64,000 bases of DNA from Parastagonospora avenae f. sp. tritici 18332-5 (taxonomy: Eukaryota > Ascomycota > Dothideomycetes > Pleosporales > Phaeosphaeriaceae), in contig JAFJTR010000018.1 in assembly GCA_022559985.1 (NCBI GenBank), positions 186,001 through 250,000 of the forward strand, written 5' to 3'. Position 1 is the first letter of the stretch; each line of letters opens with the position of its first letter. Under the pieces are notes generated by a model. It had not been told where the DNA came from and made no database searches. It saw only the letters and a program-made list of their open reading frames with translations. This document shows positions 44,199 to 55,250 of the stretch, piece by piece. The position numbers were made by a program, and so were the translations under genes.

Positions 44199-46487
44199 TC
44201 AATCTTTCTCTACATCATTCGAAACGTCCATCTCGTACGCTCCACCTAGGTTGTAGCGGCCTTTCTCCGCTTCGCCCTTGACCCACTCGCCAACAGGCGT
44301 ACCCTTTCGCTCATCCTTACGCGGGAACAGGTGACTGTTGTACGTCCTCAAGTGCTGCTTCACCGGACTCATGGTACTCGCGGGATCCAATTCAGCCTTC
44401 GGCGGCGTGAACTCCTCGCACGAGCTCTCACGGGAAAGATCACCAAGTGCATTCCGGATGTTTTCCCTGGAAACGATGCGAAACACCTCATTATCCGGAT
44501 CTTCATGCTTCCTGGAGCGCGGGTTGTGAATCTGGCGCTCGGGCGACTTTGCAGGAATGATAGGAGGGATGTGTTCATCCTCAGTGTCGGAGTCGAGAAA
44601 TGGCCATGATTTCTTTTCAGTGTCGGGTTTGGGGAATGCCCATGATTTCTTTGGGGCTTTGGGTGACGGGGTGTTGGGCCAAGGGACTGCTTTGGGCAAT
44701 GTTGAGGGCGGACCGGGCCACGTTACCTTTTGCGCCGCTGTGCCAGCCTGTGTCGGCATGCTGACTAGCTTTGGAGGTGCTAGCACAGTTTGTGGTAGCT
44801 GGAACTTGGATTTACCTGGCGTATCTGCCGATGCGACACGAGGACCGCTGTATGGAACAGGAACGATTGGGGCCGGCAGACGTGTAGCGGGAGTCCTAGT
44901 ACGAGCTGGCTCCGGGTCACGCATCGTGTTCATGCGACTCATATGCAAGTCAGTAAGAGAGATCTCTTTCTCCCACTCGGTACCTTCGTAGCTTGGGACG
45001 CGAGCCTCGTGGTACGACTTTCTCTCGCGGACTGCCGGACTCTCCTCAAGAACTGGCTTGAAACTGTGAACCTCATCGGCCTCGGGTTGCAAAGGACGTG
45101 GGATCGCGCTCAGTTGTCCCATAGGAGAGAAGGTTGAATCGTCGCTGTCAGCACGCGCACGCTTGATCAAGTCAGCCAAGTCTTCTGTGAAAGGGTTCGA
45201 GTTTCGGATCGAGGTGAAGACGCTTACGCCAGATGTCTCGCGACGCTGCTCTGGGCGAGGCAACGGCGTGATGATCATAGAGTTGCTTAGGGGGTCATAA
45301 GGCTGCGAAGAACCGCGATCTGGGAAGTGAAGCTGACGCGTTACGCCATGGAGCGAGCTCTTCTGGTCTCCTCCTCTAAGAGAAGACACGGCGTTGGTCA
45401 ACGTGCGCTTGAGGCTCTCGGAGTACTGCTTGATCGGACTTCCACCATCTCCGGCACCACTAGCTGATCGCTTATGTATGTCCAGTCGTCTGGGAACGCT
45501 GCCATTCCGCGATCTGATGCTTGGCTGGAAGGAGCTGACCCGCCCATGGTTCTCAAGACCTTTGCGACGTTCGGCTCTCGCCCGCTGCTCCGCCAGCCAG
45601 TCCTCCATCTTCTGCTTGAACTTTGGACGCTCGACGAGGCCGCCATACTGGGGATAGACATCGCGTAGCTCCCTCTCGGTCGTGTCGTAGTTCTTTGCGG
45701 TCAGGACACCCTGGGCGAACTCCTGAGCGTAGTATGGTGTTACACCCGCAGTGTTCGCTGTCTTCTTAGGTATCGACACAAGACGGTACGGGGTTGGACT
45801 CAAGACTCCACCTTCAGGGACAGCTACGTTGCTACCGGGAAATGCGAGGGCTGAAGGGCATCTCGCCTCGATAAAGAGAGCGAGTCGGCCATAGTGTCGG
45901 CGACCCTTGGAGCTGTATGAGGTACGAACAGCGTTGACGATCGGAGTGAGGATTTCTTCCCACGCCGTACAGACATTCTTCAGCTCGAGGCACTCGAATC
46001 GCCACGGATTATAGCTCTTGCCGACCTTGAACTCCTGCAAAAGCCAAGCATAGAGATGCTTCTCGTGCTCCTCAACGCGCCACTTGCTCTTATCGATGAC
46101 GCCATACAGGCTGGTATCAGTCGTGTAGTCGAGGTTGTACCTGTCTGCCCGGGGATCATAGCGCAGCGTTCCTTCGTCGAACTGCGTATAAAACCAGAGT
46201 ATGTCGAGGCGGGAGACTCCATTGCCAGCAGGGTCTCCACCGATAGGAATGATCTGGGTGGTGCGCGGCACAGCGTCTGGTGACAGTAGATATACAGAGT
46301 CGCGGAACACTGACCATGGGCGGAGAAAGGCATCGGTAGCGAGGATACGGTCTTCAAGTCCTTGGTAGCCATCGAGGCGGAGCAGAGTGAGCGCGTGCTG
46401 CAAGTCGGGAGGGACCTTTTCATGGTGGTCACGCGTGAAGAGGTCGCGGATGTTGGCCATGTTGTTTTTGGATGGAGAGCGCAACAT
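44199..46487 (-). CDS. unknown fungal protein, 762 residues, folded N-terminus and long disordered tail
   Basis: Single-exon frame from ATG 46487 (MLRSPSKNNMANIRDLF); the Met nine codons in (46460) is an equally good start. Residues ~10-300 look folded: LQHALTLLRLDGYQGLEDRI, LDILWFYTQFDEGTLRY, WLLQEFKVGKSYNPWRFECL, then RLALFIEARCPSALAFPG. I do not recognise this domain. From ~330 the chain is Ser/Pro/Arg-rich and low in hydrophobics, with repeated P-x-P and K-S-W patches (KKSWAFPKPDTEKKSWPFLD), suggesting phosphorylation or SH3/WW-type binding. No signal peptide or membrane helix. It is transcribed away from the secreted repeat protein gene, with ~420 bp between starts. Confidence 0.65.
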   Translation of the reverse strand: MLRSPSKNNMANIRDLFTRDHHEKVPPDLQHALTLLRLDGYQGLEDRILATDAFLRPWSVFRDSVYLLSPDAVPRTTQIIPIGGDPAGNGVSRLDILWFYTQFDEGTLRYDPRADRYNLDYTTDTSLYGVIDKSKWRVEEHEKHLYAWLLQEFKVGKSYNPWRFECLELKNVCTAWEEILTPIVNAVRTSYSSKGRRHYGRLALFIEARCPSALAFPGSNVAVPEGGVLSPTPYRLVSIPKKTANTAGVTPYYAQEFAQGVLTAKNYDTTERELRDVYPQYGGLVERPKFKQKMEDWLAEQRARAERRKGLENHGRVSSFQPSIRSRNGSVPRRLDIHKRSASGAGDGGSPIKQYSESLKRTLTNAVSSLRGGDQKSSLHGVTRQLHFPDRGSSQPYDPLSNSMIITPLPRPEQRRETSGVSVFTSIRNSNPFTEDLADLIKRARADSDDSTFSPMGQLSAIPRPLQPEADEVHSFKPVLEESPAVRERKSYHEARVPSYEGTEWEKEISLTDLHMSRMNTMRDPEPARTRTPATRLPAPIVPVPYSGPRVASADTPGKSKFQLPQTVLAPPKLVSMPTQAGTAAQKVTWPGPPSTLPKAVPWPNTPSPKAPKKSWAFPKPDTEKKSWPFLDSDTEDEHIPPIIPAKSPERQIHNPRSRKHEDPDNEVFRIVSRENIRNALGDLSRESSCEEFTPPKAELDPASTMSPVKQHLRTYNSHLFPRKDERKGTPVGEWVKGEAEKGRYNLGGAYEMDVSNDVEKD

Positions 46488-46906
46488 TTCTAGCAGATGG
46501 TTAGCCCAAGGACCAAAATTCTATTGGCGCTGCTGGTGTCGGTACACGAGTCGATTGCGGTGTCGGTGTTGGGAGAGGGTTTAGAAAAAGTGACAACGGT
46601 GGCGCTGCTATGGCGACGCGGCACGGCGAAGGAGAGCGCAACCCCCACAATAATATTCCGTCTGAGAAATTTGCGGGAGTGCAAACGATGTTTGGTACCG
46701 AGCCGCCGATCTACGGTGTACTTCCGCCGTGCAGTGAGCAACTGCGATTTGTTGGGCTTGATATGCTTTCACCCTGAGCGGTATCGCTCGTCTCCTACGA
46801 CTACGCTGGCTATATATATCGAGTTGCTTTCAGGCTACAAATAACCCTCTCCCACTTCAACCACCCTCAAACCAACGCATTATCCACATCCTCAGGTCCT
46901 GCCAAT
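46488..46906. promoter_or_regulatory. divergent promoter with TATA box for the secreted repeat protein
   Basis: A TATATATA element at 46811-46818 lies 90 bp before the ATG at 46907. It is followed by a pyrimidine-rich tract (CTCTCCCACTTCAACCACCC) and a CAAACCAACGC leader. This is the arrangement of a strong, regulated fungal promoter and supports expression of the 46907 gene. The other half serves the 762-residue gene. Confidence 0.55.
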
Positions 46907-48147
46907 ATGCAATATCTCGAACTAACCCTTGCCGTCACTGGCATGCTGGCAGCTGTCATCACTGCTGCGCCAACTGAGATCTCGTCGTCTGAGATGCCAG
47001 CCGTCAATATTGCCGAGCGCACTCCCCAGCTCCAGTGTGGTTTCTACTGGAAGATCGAAAAGGACGGCCCCATGCCAGCGTATGCAAACGGGCACTATGA
47101 GAACATCGAGGGCTTTACTCACATGAACGGCTTCGACAATAACAACTGCGGTATCTGTATGGTGTTCCGGTATGTTTTAAGCCATGATGGGGGAAGTAAT
47201 ACCTAACCTGTATGATCAGTGAGCGTGATACTCAAGGCGACATCTTGTGGTCTGGTGGCCCAGGCCAGGGCGCCACTGACAGTGTTCGCGGTGGTCAGAG
47301 CTACTACTGTATCGACGGTCCTCTGCCACCTCGCGCTGGCACTACCGATACCGACAATTCCATCTCTACTCGCGATCCTATCGCGCCAATGCGGGTCTGT
47401 GGAAACTACTGGGACGACAGACATTCGTATCCTCAGGACGCGTATGCCAACGGCCACTACGAGAATGTGGAGATCAACACCGTCATGTGGGGCTTCAACA
47501 ACTTCGACTGTGGCATCTGCATGGTCTTCGCGTAAGTGCAGCCCAGAATTCGGAGTGTTATGTCGCTAACAATGTCCGCAGTGGACGTGACGTTCAAGGC
47601 GACGAGCTGTGGTGGGGCGGACCTGGCACGAGCATTTCCAAGCAAGTCAAGGGTGCTCAGAGCTACTACTGCATCTACGGAGACTTGCCTCCTAACACCA
47701 ACGGTACTGGTATCGTGAAGGCTATCGCTCACCGGGAGACTGTTTTACGTACGCCCGTCACCACTCGTGATACTGCAGTTATGTCGTCCCCGATCAAAGA
47801 CCTCATCAAGATCGTCCGATCCAAGACAAACGGTCTTAAGAAGCGTGTCTTCTGCGGCAACTACACCGCTGTAATCCCTGGCGTCGAAGAGCAGGTGTTC
47901 TCCATCGCGGCCAACGGTCACTACGAGAATACCATTGACCATGCTACCATGACTTCGTTCTCGAATCAAATCTGTGGCTTCTGCGTTGTCTTCAAGTAAG
48001 TATCATCCTCCCTGCACATGTTTCAAGATCAAGATGACTGACCAAACCCAAAGGGGGCCTGACTGTACTGGTGATGAGATGTTCTGGGGTGGACCGACTG
48101 ATCATACCAACAACGTGAAGGGGGCTCAGAGCTACTTCTGCTACTGA
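46907..48147 (+). CDS. predicted secreted protein of three cysteine-containing 75-77-residue repeats
   Basis: Four exons: 46907-47169, 47220-47531, 47582-47995 and 48054-48147 (introns 50, 50 and 58 bp); 360 residues. A signal peptide (MQYLELTLAVTGMLAAVITA) is followed by three repeats at ~44-118, 148-222 and 283-359. Each repeat has CG-x-Y, then ANGHYEN, then M-x-x-F-x-N-x-x-CG-(I/F)-C-(M/V)-VF, then GD-x-(L/M)-(W/F)-x-GGP, then V-(R/K)-G-x-QSY-(Y/F)-C. Four cysteines at matching positions suggest two disulphides per repeat; repeat 3 has one extra Cys (GPDCTG). All three introns are phase 2 and fall directly after the CGxC-x-VF motif of their repeat, so the unit was duplicated with its intron. 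I do not recognise the family. Secreted, Cys-rich, repeat-built: effector-like or cell-wall/matrix protein are options, not conclusions. Confidence 0.82.
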
Positions 48148-49268
48148 ACCATGGTGCGAGAAGGTGTAGATCCGGTTTGAAGATTAACAGGTGGAATTAC
48201 AAAAGAGCCGGGCAAGATGATGACTGACAGCGGTGTGATGTCTAGATTCGGAGTGACATATCGAGCTGGAATACCATAGATTCCACTTGTTATTAGAGAA
48301 TCAAGAGTCTTTGCTTCACACCACTCCAAATCTCCAACTTTTATTTGCTACTTTCCATCCATGCGTGTGCTAGTAGTTCGTCATAAGATTCCAGCTGAGG
48401 TGAGTGAAACCGAGCTTCAAATGGCTGTCAGGCTGGAGGTCTTACACCCCACCCATGCTAATCACTAGCCATTCTACTCGTTGCCTTCCTTATCTCTCAC
48501 CACCGGTCACGGGTCGAAGCGACCTCCCACCGCTAGTATATTTGCATACAAAAATGCATACACCTGAGACTCATTTACATTGCTCATTGCTCCTTGCATT
48601 AGCCACTAATTCTGCTAATTTCACTTTCGGTCCCAACACGGTCCAGGCGACGCTGCCTCATCGTTCGCCATCATCCCAGCCTGCACGCGCACAAGACGGA
48701 AGCCAATCCACGACACCATTAACACGATCATCGGTTCCGGATTCCAATATTCTGGGGAGTTCAACCCACTCAGCAACCACCAACCGACATGTATGGGCTT
48801 CGGGAGATCAATGACTACCTATATGAAGAATGCCCAACAAGGTCCTCAAGTTGCCGACCACGGACTAATTCACTTTCGTCGACGTACCGCATCTGCTCGC
48901 TGACAGAGATATCGGAGATAAACGCCCGTGTACATCTGCCATGTTCAACTTTGCCTTGGGGTGAGTGATCGTAATTACACTGCGGAACACCCAGTGTATC
49001 TGTGCTTGGGAGGCACCGGTCGCAACGAGATCTTCATAGTCTACAAAGTGAGACTTTATACATTTACCGTCCAGAACTTGCGCCACATGCATCTTAACCA
49101 AGCTCTCCGAAAGCTACTCACCGTTCAACGTGACCTAGAGGTCTGAAAGAGGCAGAAAGAAGCAGACTGAAAGCATGGGCCTGCTACTTGTTTCTCAGGG
49201 CTGGGCACGTCGTGACCATGCAGCTATATCCTGAGTTGTAACATGACTTCAGGCATGCATGTATCTGA
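48148..49268. other. gene-poor interval
   Basis: 1.1 kb downstream of the secreted protein gene. The frame 48404-48814 is Ser/Pro/Thr-rich but has no signal, motif or splice support. Frames around 48865-49146 on both strands overlap. No gene is claimed. Confidence 0.35.
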
Positions 49269-50073
49269 ATGTCAAGAGACCGTGGCGTCGAAGTGGAGAC
49301 TGCACGCCAGAAAGCAGCCTTGCAACGTAAGAAGAGAGAGACTGCAGAATCAAGGTTGACAGCACAAGAGCTCGGCGCTTCTAATGCAAATTGGTACAAT
49401 TACGAAGGCCGCGTGAACGTTCAAAGCCCTGAAGCAACCTCAGGTACTCGCAATTACTCTACAAACGCGATCGAAGAGCCAAGACCATCCTCTTTCAAGC
49501 GCGAAAACGATGACGATGAAAGCGACGATATACCACCCCGTAGGTATTCAGAAACTTGCTACATGATTCAGCTACTGACCATGATGCATGACTGTCAAAG
49601 AGACGAAGCATCGATCAAAACGTCAGTAGTCAATATAGACTCGATAAGAATTACACAAAGTGCTAACAAAAACAGCTAGCAAGAATTTTCTTCAGGGCTA
49701 CGAATCCTTCGGACTAATTCTCGATGCATTTGAGCGCGAACATGCCGACTCAGGAAACGATATTGAATCTATGCGTCAACTCGAACACGCCAACTCACAG
49801 CACGTCACGAAAATTGCAATGCTCGAGCGACAGTTGCATGATCAGGTCGCTGAGACGAAAAAGCTGAAGGCAGCGTCGGGCAGGATGCAGGAGAGACGCC
49901 GGGTCGCCGAAAATGATCCGGACAAGGTCAGAGAGGAGTCAGCGATCAGAGCACAGGCTGCTGAGACGGAAAAGACGGCTCGCGAGGAGGAGGTCAGGCT
50001 CAGGAATCAGGCAGAAGCGCGACTTGCTGAATACTGGGAGGCGCACAAGAAGATGGCGGCGGTGTTTGGATGA
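49269..50073 (+). CDS. coiled-coil protein of unknown function
   Basis: Three exons: 49269-49539, 49601-49621 and 49676-50073 (introns 61 and 54 bp); 229 residues. The middle exon is only 21 nt; without it the frame meets a stop. It starts MSRDRGVEVETARQKAALQ, a basic/polar helix (QRKKRETAESRLTAQEL), then a disordered acidic stretch (ENDDDESDDIPP). The last ~110 residues form a long coiled coil with heptad-like spacing (IAMLERQLHDQVAETKKLK, ETEKTAREEEVRLRNQAEAR). No DNA-binding basic region proper, so it is not a clear bZIP. Could be a cytoskeletal or scaffold-type orphan. The exon model is built on phase alone. Confidence 0.5.
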
Positions 50074-50369
50074 TGGAGTCGTCTGTGGTGAAGTGCATGG
50101 AGAATGTTCGGACGAAGCTCGGTCGTATGGAATTTCTATGGAAGTTATGCGAGCAAAGGATATGCACGAGCTTTCTGAGCTTTCAGTGAAGGTGAGCATG
50201 CTCGCTACTCACATTCACATAGTGAGCGGTGAACAATGACAGTACTCAAGGTGAACGTTCACGAACATTCCAAAGCGCACAATATATTGTTTGTTCGACA
50301 TCCCACTGCACGACATCCCACTGCACAGAGCTCCAGTCCATATAAAACCGACAGCAACCTGAAAACACC

Positions 50370-51077
50370 ATGGATGATTCCGACGAGATGTCCGAACGAC
50401 TCGACCTGGTCAACTTGACAGACATCAGCACCCAAAATAAGATGGGCAACACCAGCACAGACGGCTTTATCACGCTCTCTGCCACAACCAACCGCGTCTC
50501 AACCAAATCGTACCCCAAAAACATTACCCTAGACATCGGCGGTCGAAAATTCAAAACCTCACTCGATACCCTTCGCGCTGAATCCGGTCTCTTCCGACAG
50601 CAGCTGTCCGAGCGCTTCACCTGGACTCCCGAAGACGAGGGATCCTACTTCCTCGACACCGATCCCGATCTCTTTGCTCATCTGCTCGCCTTCATGCGTC
50701 GTCCGCAAATCTTCCCACTATTCTACGATGCGGCCAAGGGTTTCAACTACGATCTGTACAACAAACTGGAGGTAGAAGCGGAGTACTTCCAAGTTGATGC
50801 ACTGCACAAGTGGATCAAGGACAAGAAGTATACGCAGGCCATCAAGACGCAGATCACATCGGCCACTTTGGAAAACGTCAAGAGCGCCATGCAACTGCAA
50901 GCTGAGGTCAGCAAAGGTGGTGAGATACACATCACTCCTTGCACCAGGAAGGTCTATCTATGTCCGCGCCAGATCACCGCTCATCGTGGCCATGCTGAGC
51001 AGTGTGGTGGAGCGTGTCATAGACGCCAGGCGGAGAACGATGTGGTGTATGAAATGAGCCGTACTGGCAGGTTTTGA
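50370..51077 (+). CDS. BTB/POZ (T1/KCTD-type) domain protein
   Basis: Single-exon frame, 235 residues. After ~48 polar residues a T1-type BTB domain runs ~49-150: NITLDIGGRKFKTSLDTLRA, then FLDTDPDLFAHLLAFMRRPQ, and a helical end LEVEAEYFQVDALHKWIKDK. This 'V/L-D-I-G-G-x-x-F' plus 'F-x-D-x-D-x-x-x-F' pattern is that of K+-channel tetramerisation-like and KCTD proteins, which form oligomers and often bridge substrates to cullin-3. No membrane helices, so it is not a channel. The tail after ~180 is Cys/His/Arg-rich (TPCTRKVYLCPRQITAHRGH) without a clear motif. Two short direct copies of GACATCCCACTGCA lie just upstream (50298-50325). Confidence 0.75.
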   Translation: MDDSDEMSERLDLVNLTDISTQNKMGNTSTDGFITLSATTNRVSTKSYPKNITLDIGGRKFKTSLDTLRAESGLFRQQLSERFTWTPEDEGSYFLDTDPDLFAHLLAFMRRPQIFPLFYDAAKGFNYDLYNKLEVEAEYFQVDALHKWIKDKKYTQAIKTQITSATLENVKSAMQLQAEVSKGGEIHITPCTRKVYLCPRQITAHRGHAEQCGGACHRRQAENDVVYEMSRTGRF

Positions 51078-51346
51078 GCTTCAAAAGAAATACTATGGTG
51101 GATGAGAAGGTGTGCAGGATTAAATGAAACGCGCGAGGATCAGCAAGGGTTGAATGTGACATGCATTTGGACAGGACGTAGATGAGGCTTAACAGAATTG
51201 GCCTGGAATGATGCGAAGTCACGGCGATGGATTGCACTTCATGCTTTCAACATGACTGGAGGCAATGAATCGTATTCGCGCATGTTCATTTGAGAATTGC
51301 ATCCTGAACTGAGTGGTAGCACACTTTCTTCGCCATCATTCATCCG

Positions 51347-53089
51347 TCATAGCTCATCCCACGGTCGACCGCGATGGTACGCTAGAGCAATCTCGAGGCC
51401 TGCTTTCTCTAGCTCAGCCCAAGCCGATCTCCTTCCAGTGAAGAGTGGGATAGGATCCGCCTCATTCTCGTTGTCTTCATCTCCGTCCGTCGTTTCGTCT
51501 TCCTCAGCGGAATATTCCATGAGCTCGTCGTCTCTGTCACCCTCAATAGCTTCTTGCCTGTCAGTAGAATCACTACTCGTCTGCTTCTTTGGCTCGAAGA
51601 CTTCGTAATAATCCTCGTAATCCTCATCATCATCGTCCTTCTCCTCCTCGTCACCCGAATCAAACTGCGAGAACTGCAAGCGAAAATCTTCCGCAAAATG
51701 CGACTCGCTCTCATCTGCCACCCAAAGCTTGATGATTTCCAGCTCCGTATAAGTCAGCAGACTGTCTCGGATATGTCTCGCCCACCGATTGATCGCCCTC
51801 GTCGTGCCAACCACTCCGATCTCCCTGATACCGGTCGGAAGTACGCACGCAGCGAATGGTTCATTCACATTGAAGAGAACTTCCTGATGGACGACGAGCT
51901 TTTGTTATTTCTGGAGCGCGGATATGTCTTCGTAGGGCAGTGTTCTCCGGAAGCAGTCGTTCACTTCGTCGAGCTTGTAATCGTCAAGACCCGTACCGGT
52001 CCTCTCAACAACAGAGCTGTCGATGACGAGAGTCTGAACCTGTAAGGGGCGAATTCGATGTATGAGTCTCTGATAAGCTCCTCGGTCGTAAAGGTTCTCA
52101 TCTCGACCATTCGGCATGAGCTTCAAGACGAGATCGGTGAGCTGGAGCGACCCTCTCGTTATACACGTCGGATGAAGCATCCACGAACGGGATGAATATT
52201 TTTATCGTCGATAAGTAGGTCGTTGTCCGTTGAGATTGTGAGCTTGCGAAGATTGGTGCCGAAGTATGCGCGAGCTGTAGGCCCGTCCCAATTTTGCAAA
52301 CGGAAAGGATTCACAGCCTGAATTTCGTCTCCGTGGAAAGCATGTAGCTTTAAGGTCTTCATATTCGGTAACTTGACCATGCACATCGGTGGCAGTCAGT
52401 TGGCTGAAAGATATTCTAGCTTCGCGAAGCCAAGGATCCGGTTGACGATGTCTTGGTGCTCCATGGCAAAGAGCCCAAACATACTCCAAGGATCAAGCTG
52501 TACGTGTGAGATAGTAGTTTGGGTTTAGCCTTCTTCTACGTCGGGAAACTCTTCCACTGTGCTGACACCGTGCTTGTGGGTGGTCAGTGAGCGCAGGTTC
52601 GGGAGACAAGCCAGCAAGGCACCAAAGACGGCAGGCTCTTTGCCGAATCGAATGCCTCGCAACCACTTCTGCTCCAGTGTATCCAATCCGGCAAACAAGT
52701 CGTTTCCGGTGAGGATCTCTTCGATTCGACCCGCGGTGGACAGCCACCCGCAAAGACAGTTCTCGAGTGGTTCTCCCCTAGTGAATGGATAAGATTCGGT
52801 GTGGCCAAACCTGTTACTGAACACTGTGATGGAGATGTCCAGACTTCTTACCCGCTGGGCAAGTTAAGGGTGTCGCATGAGTGTGCGCAGCAGGAAAGAG
52901 CCTCCGAAGACGGAGTCAACTCGCTTGCGTTCCGAGACAATCGCTGTATGGTACAAGATTTCGTCGACGGCGCCTTTTCGCCTGGAGCAGGTCTGCGCGA
53001 GACTGAGTGTGGTCGCTGTTGTTCGGAAAGCGGGGTTCTCTAGCAATCATGACGAGGAGCTCGTCCGAGCACGAAAGTAGCTCAGGCAT
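51347..53089 (-). pseudogene. F-box/LRR-like pseudogene A
   Basis: Fragments in several frames align in order with pseudogene B. From ATG 53089: MPELLSCSDELLVMIA; then, in a shifted frame, TTLSLAQTCSRR and FLLRTLMRHP, a TAA, and LAQRVRSLDISIT. Then follow ENCLCGWLSTAGRIEEIL and FGALLACLPNLRSL, LPNMKTLKLHAFHGDEIQ, TDLVLKLMPNGRDE, a second TAA after SALQK, and finally VLPTGIREIGVVGTTRAIN and LTYTELEIIKLWV. The last ~100 residues are Asp/Glu-rich and end YHRGRPWDEL, nearly the same as copy B (YYGHRPWTEL). At least two nonsense codons and at least two frame changes are needed, so no functional product is expected. The longest surviving frame, 51347-51868, could be mistaken for a small acidic gene. 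Confidence 0.6.
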
Positions 53090-53448
53090 CTTGATGTCGG
53101 CTTAGCTTCAAACTTGTGTTGTTGATTACAATCTGTCGGCGTATGCCAATGGAGGCGGCTACAGTGGGTATGTATCGGTTGATGTATCCTATACACGAGA
53201 AAGAGAAGCAATGAATCAAATAGGAGAGGGAGTGGTTGCGCACAGGGCTAAAAGACCAGCAATTATTGCCATGCTTTCCGATCTTCGCTACTGATCTTTC
53301 GCTCAATAGGCGCAGATGACGTATCCGCAAACAATAGCTTACGAAGCGATCTTGCGATGGACCAAGGCTCTTATTATGCTCCATCTGGGTAGTCTTCAAT
53401 TCACTTTGTATGTAGCATGTTACAGGTCGCCGCCGTGGTGGCTGTTAA

Positions 53449-55250
53449 CTATAACTCTGTCCACGGACGATGGCCATAATAATCCTCCCGTACCTCTACG
53501 CCCGCAGACGAGAAATTTCCCTGACACAAGTTGGTCTCGGCGGCGGCGACGAACTTCTTCTTGCACTCTGGCAGCGTGTACCGGTATGCCTCCGGCCGCA
53601 CATATGGCTCCGAGCCTATTTCCGAGCCCGCGTCCTCACTGCTATCGTAGCCGTTCCCTTCTCCATCTACAATCCCATCTCCTGTCCTGCTTGCATTCTG
53701 TGCCTCGCCTGAAAGGTTCTTGTGATGTTCGATTGCTTCCTGATGGTGATAATCGCGTTTTCTACTGAAGCGCTTGTCCCACATGTAGTGGCCCATTGTT
53801 TTGGTCGTACCCTTCATCCACAGTGTGATGAGCTTGAGATTCAACATGGGCGAGTACAGATTGATCTCATCAGCCAGGTAGCCCAAACACTAGTTGATGG
53901 CGCACGTGGTGTCGACGATCCCGAGCTCCTAGATTGAGGCAGGGAGCTCGCAGACAATGGAGTCTTTATCGGTGGAGATGAAGGCTTCCTGAACGGCTAC
54001 AAATTTCCTGAGATGTGAGAACGCACAAAAAGTTCGCGCGGGTCCCAATTTCATGGCACAACGGACTATCATAGATGACGGTTGAGGCCAATCATCATAT
54101 TCGTCTTCTTCGTCGTGAAAGTCGGCCTTGGTATCGGATATTGATGATGCGTCCACATGCAATGTTTCAAACTTTGCGGGGTTAAACTTATCGACGAGGG
54201 ACTGGTAGTCTCCGACATGCTCCTGCTTCCCCCATCTCAATGCCAATACGTTCGGGGGTTCCTCTGTCAGAACGACGTCGAGATGGAGCAATTTCGAGAA
54301 CTAATTCAGGAGAGCTGCAGCATACTTGTAGCATCCGTGGTTCGAAGCACTGGCTGAACTATCCAGAAAGTATACGTCCGTGGTAAGCTGCAATCGCCCC
54401 GGACACACGAGGGGTTCGTGGCCATCTTTAGGTTCAGGGAGGCGAACGCACTCAGGCAGGTCAAGCGATTGACCATCTTGCAGAGCAAATCTCAAATTAC
54501 GGACCTTTGGAAGCTTCAAAAGCTGAGGCGGGTGGACACAATTGGTTTCCAGAGCCTGAATGTTTAGGCCTGGAATCCACCCCATCACAAAGGCTTCATC
54601 TTGCCACATAAGACCCAGCAGATCGAATATGACGATGTGTTCTGGGTCTTTGGGTATATCGCCACAATATGTGCGGAAACTCGACCATTGGGTCAGGGTC
54701 AGCTCCCTCAGCTGTGGTGTGCAGGCGAGAATGAGACCCACGATAGCGAGCGGTTCGCCTTGTCCAATCCAGACCATCCAGCACGGATGTCTAAAAGCCG
54801 AACTAGTCGAGCGCATTTTTGGTTAATGAATCGATTGCAAATTGCCATTGTACTACTCCAGTTGCATGTGCAGTGGCCTTTCTTGAGATTGTGGAGCCAT
54901 AACCAACATTTGGATCTGTGACCAATCGTCCTCTTTGATACGTCAAGCTTGGGGGAGCGAACAGTAAGTGCGAGAGGCAGTCGTTTGATCAATGTACGAA
55001 CAAGAGGCTCGAGTGGGTTTCCACCGCCCGACTCGTAGTCGTTGGCCCAGTCATGATCTTCGTCGTATTGTGCCGCGTTGATCACGATATCGCGATACGG
55101 CATGTGCTGAGACACCACGCAAAACTGCCGTGAGACCAGTGCGAGGCTCTTGAGGTCTCTATAGCGATGGCGCTGGTTCAGCCATAATTCGGCTGAGACC
55201 ATGTCCAAGAGCTCTCGGGGAAGATCTTGGAGTTGAGGCATCGTGGTCAA
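53449..55250 (-). pseudogene. F-box/LRR-like pseudogene B
   Basis: From ATG 55250: MTTMPQLQDLPRELLDMVSA and LKSLALVSRQFCVVS, a good F-box start, open for ~135 codons. A frame change is then needed near an A-run around 54827-54831 to reach GQGEPLAIVGLILACTPQLR, the LRR-like part. A phase-0 intron of ~75 bp near 54375-54301 joins this to KLLHLDVVLTEEPPNV. Two amber codons follow, at 53929-53931 and 53887-53889, interrupting a block equal to VLPTGIREIGVVGTTRAIN of copy A. The tail ends YYGHRPWTEL. One frameshift plus two in-frame stops make it a pseudogene. It is less decayed than A; a sequencing error could explain the A-run slip but not the stops. Confidence 0.65.

Noticed and set aside
48404..48814. 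136-codon plus-strand frame
   Set aside because: Low-complexity Ser/Pro/Thr composition, no motif, signal peptide or splice partners.
51347..51868. Acidic 173-codon frame as a separate gene
   Set aside because: Aligns with the C-terminal end of F-box/LRR pseudogene B and lacks its own start region.
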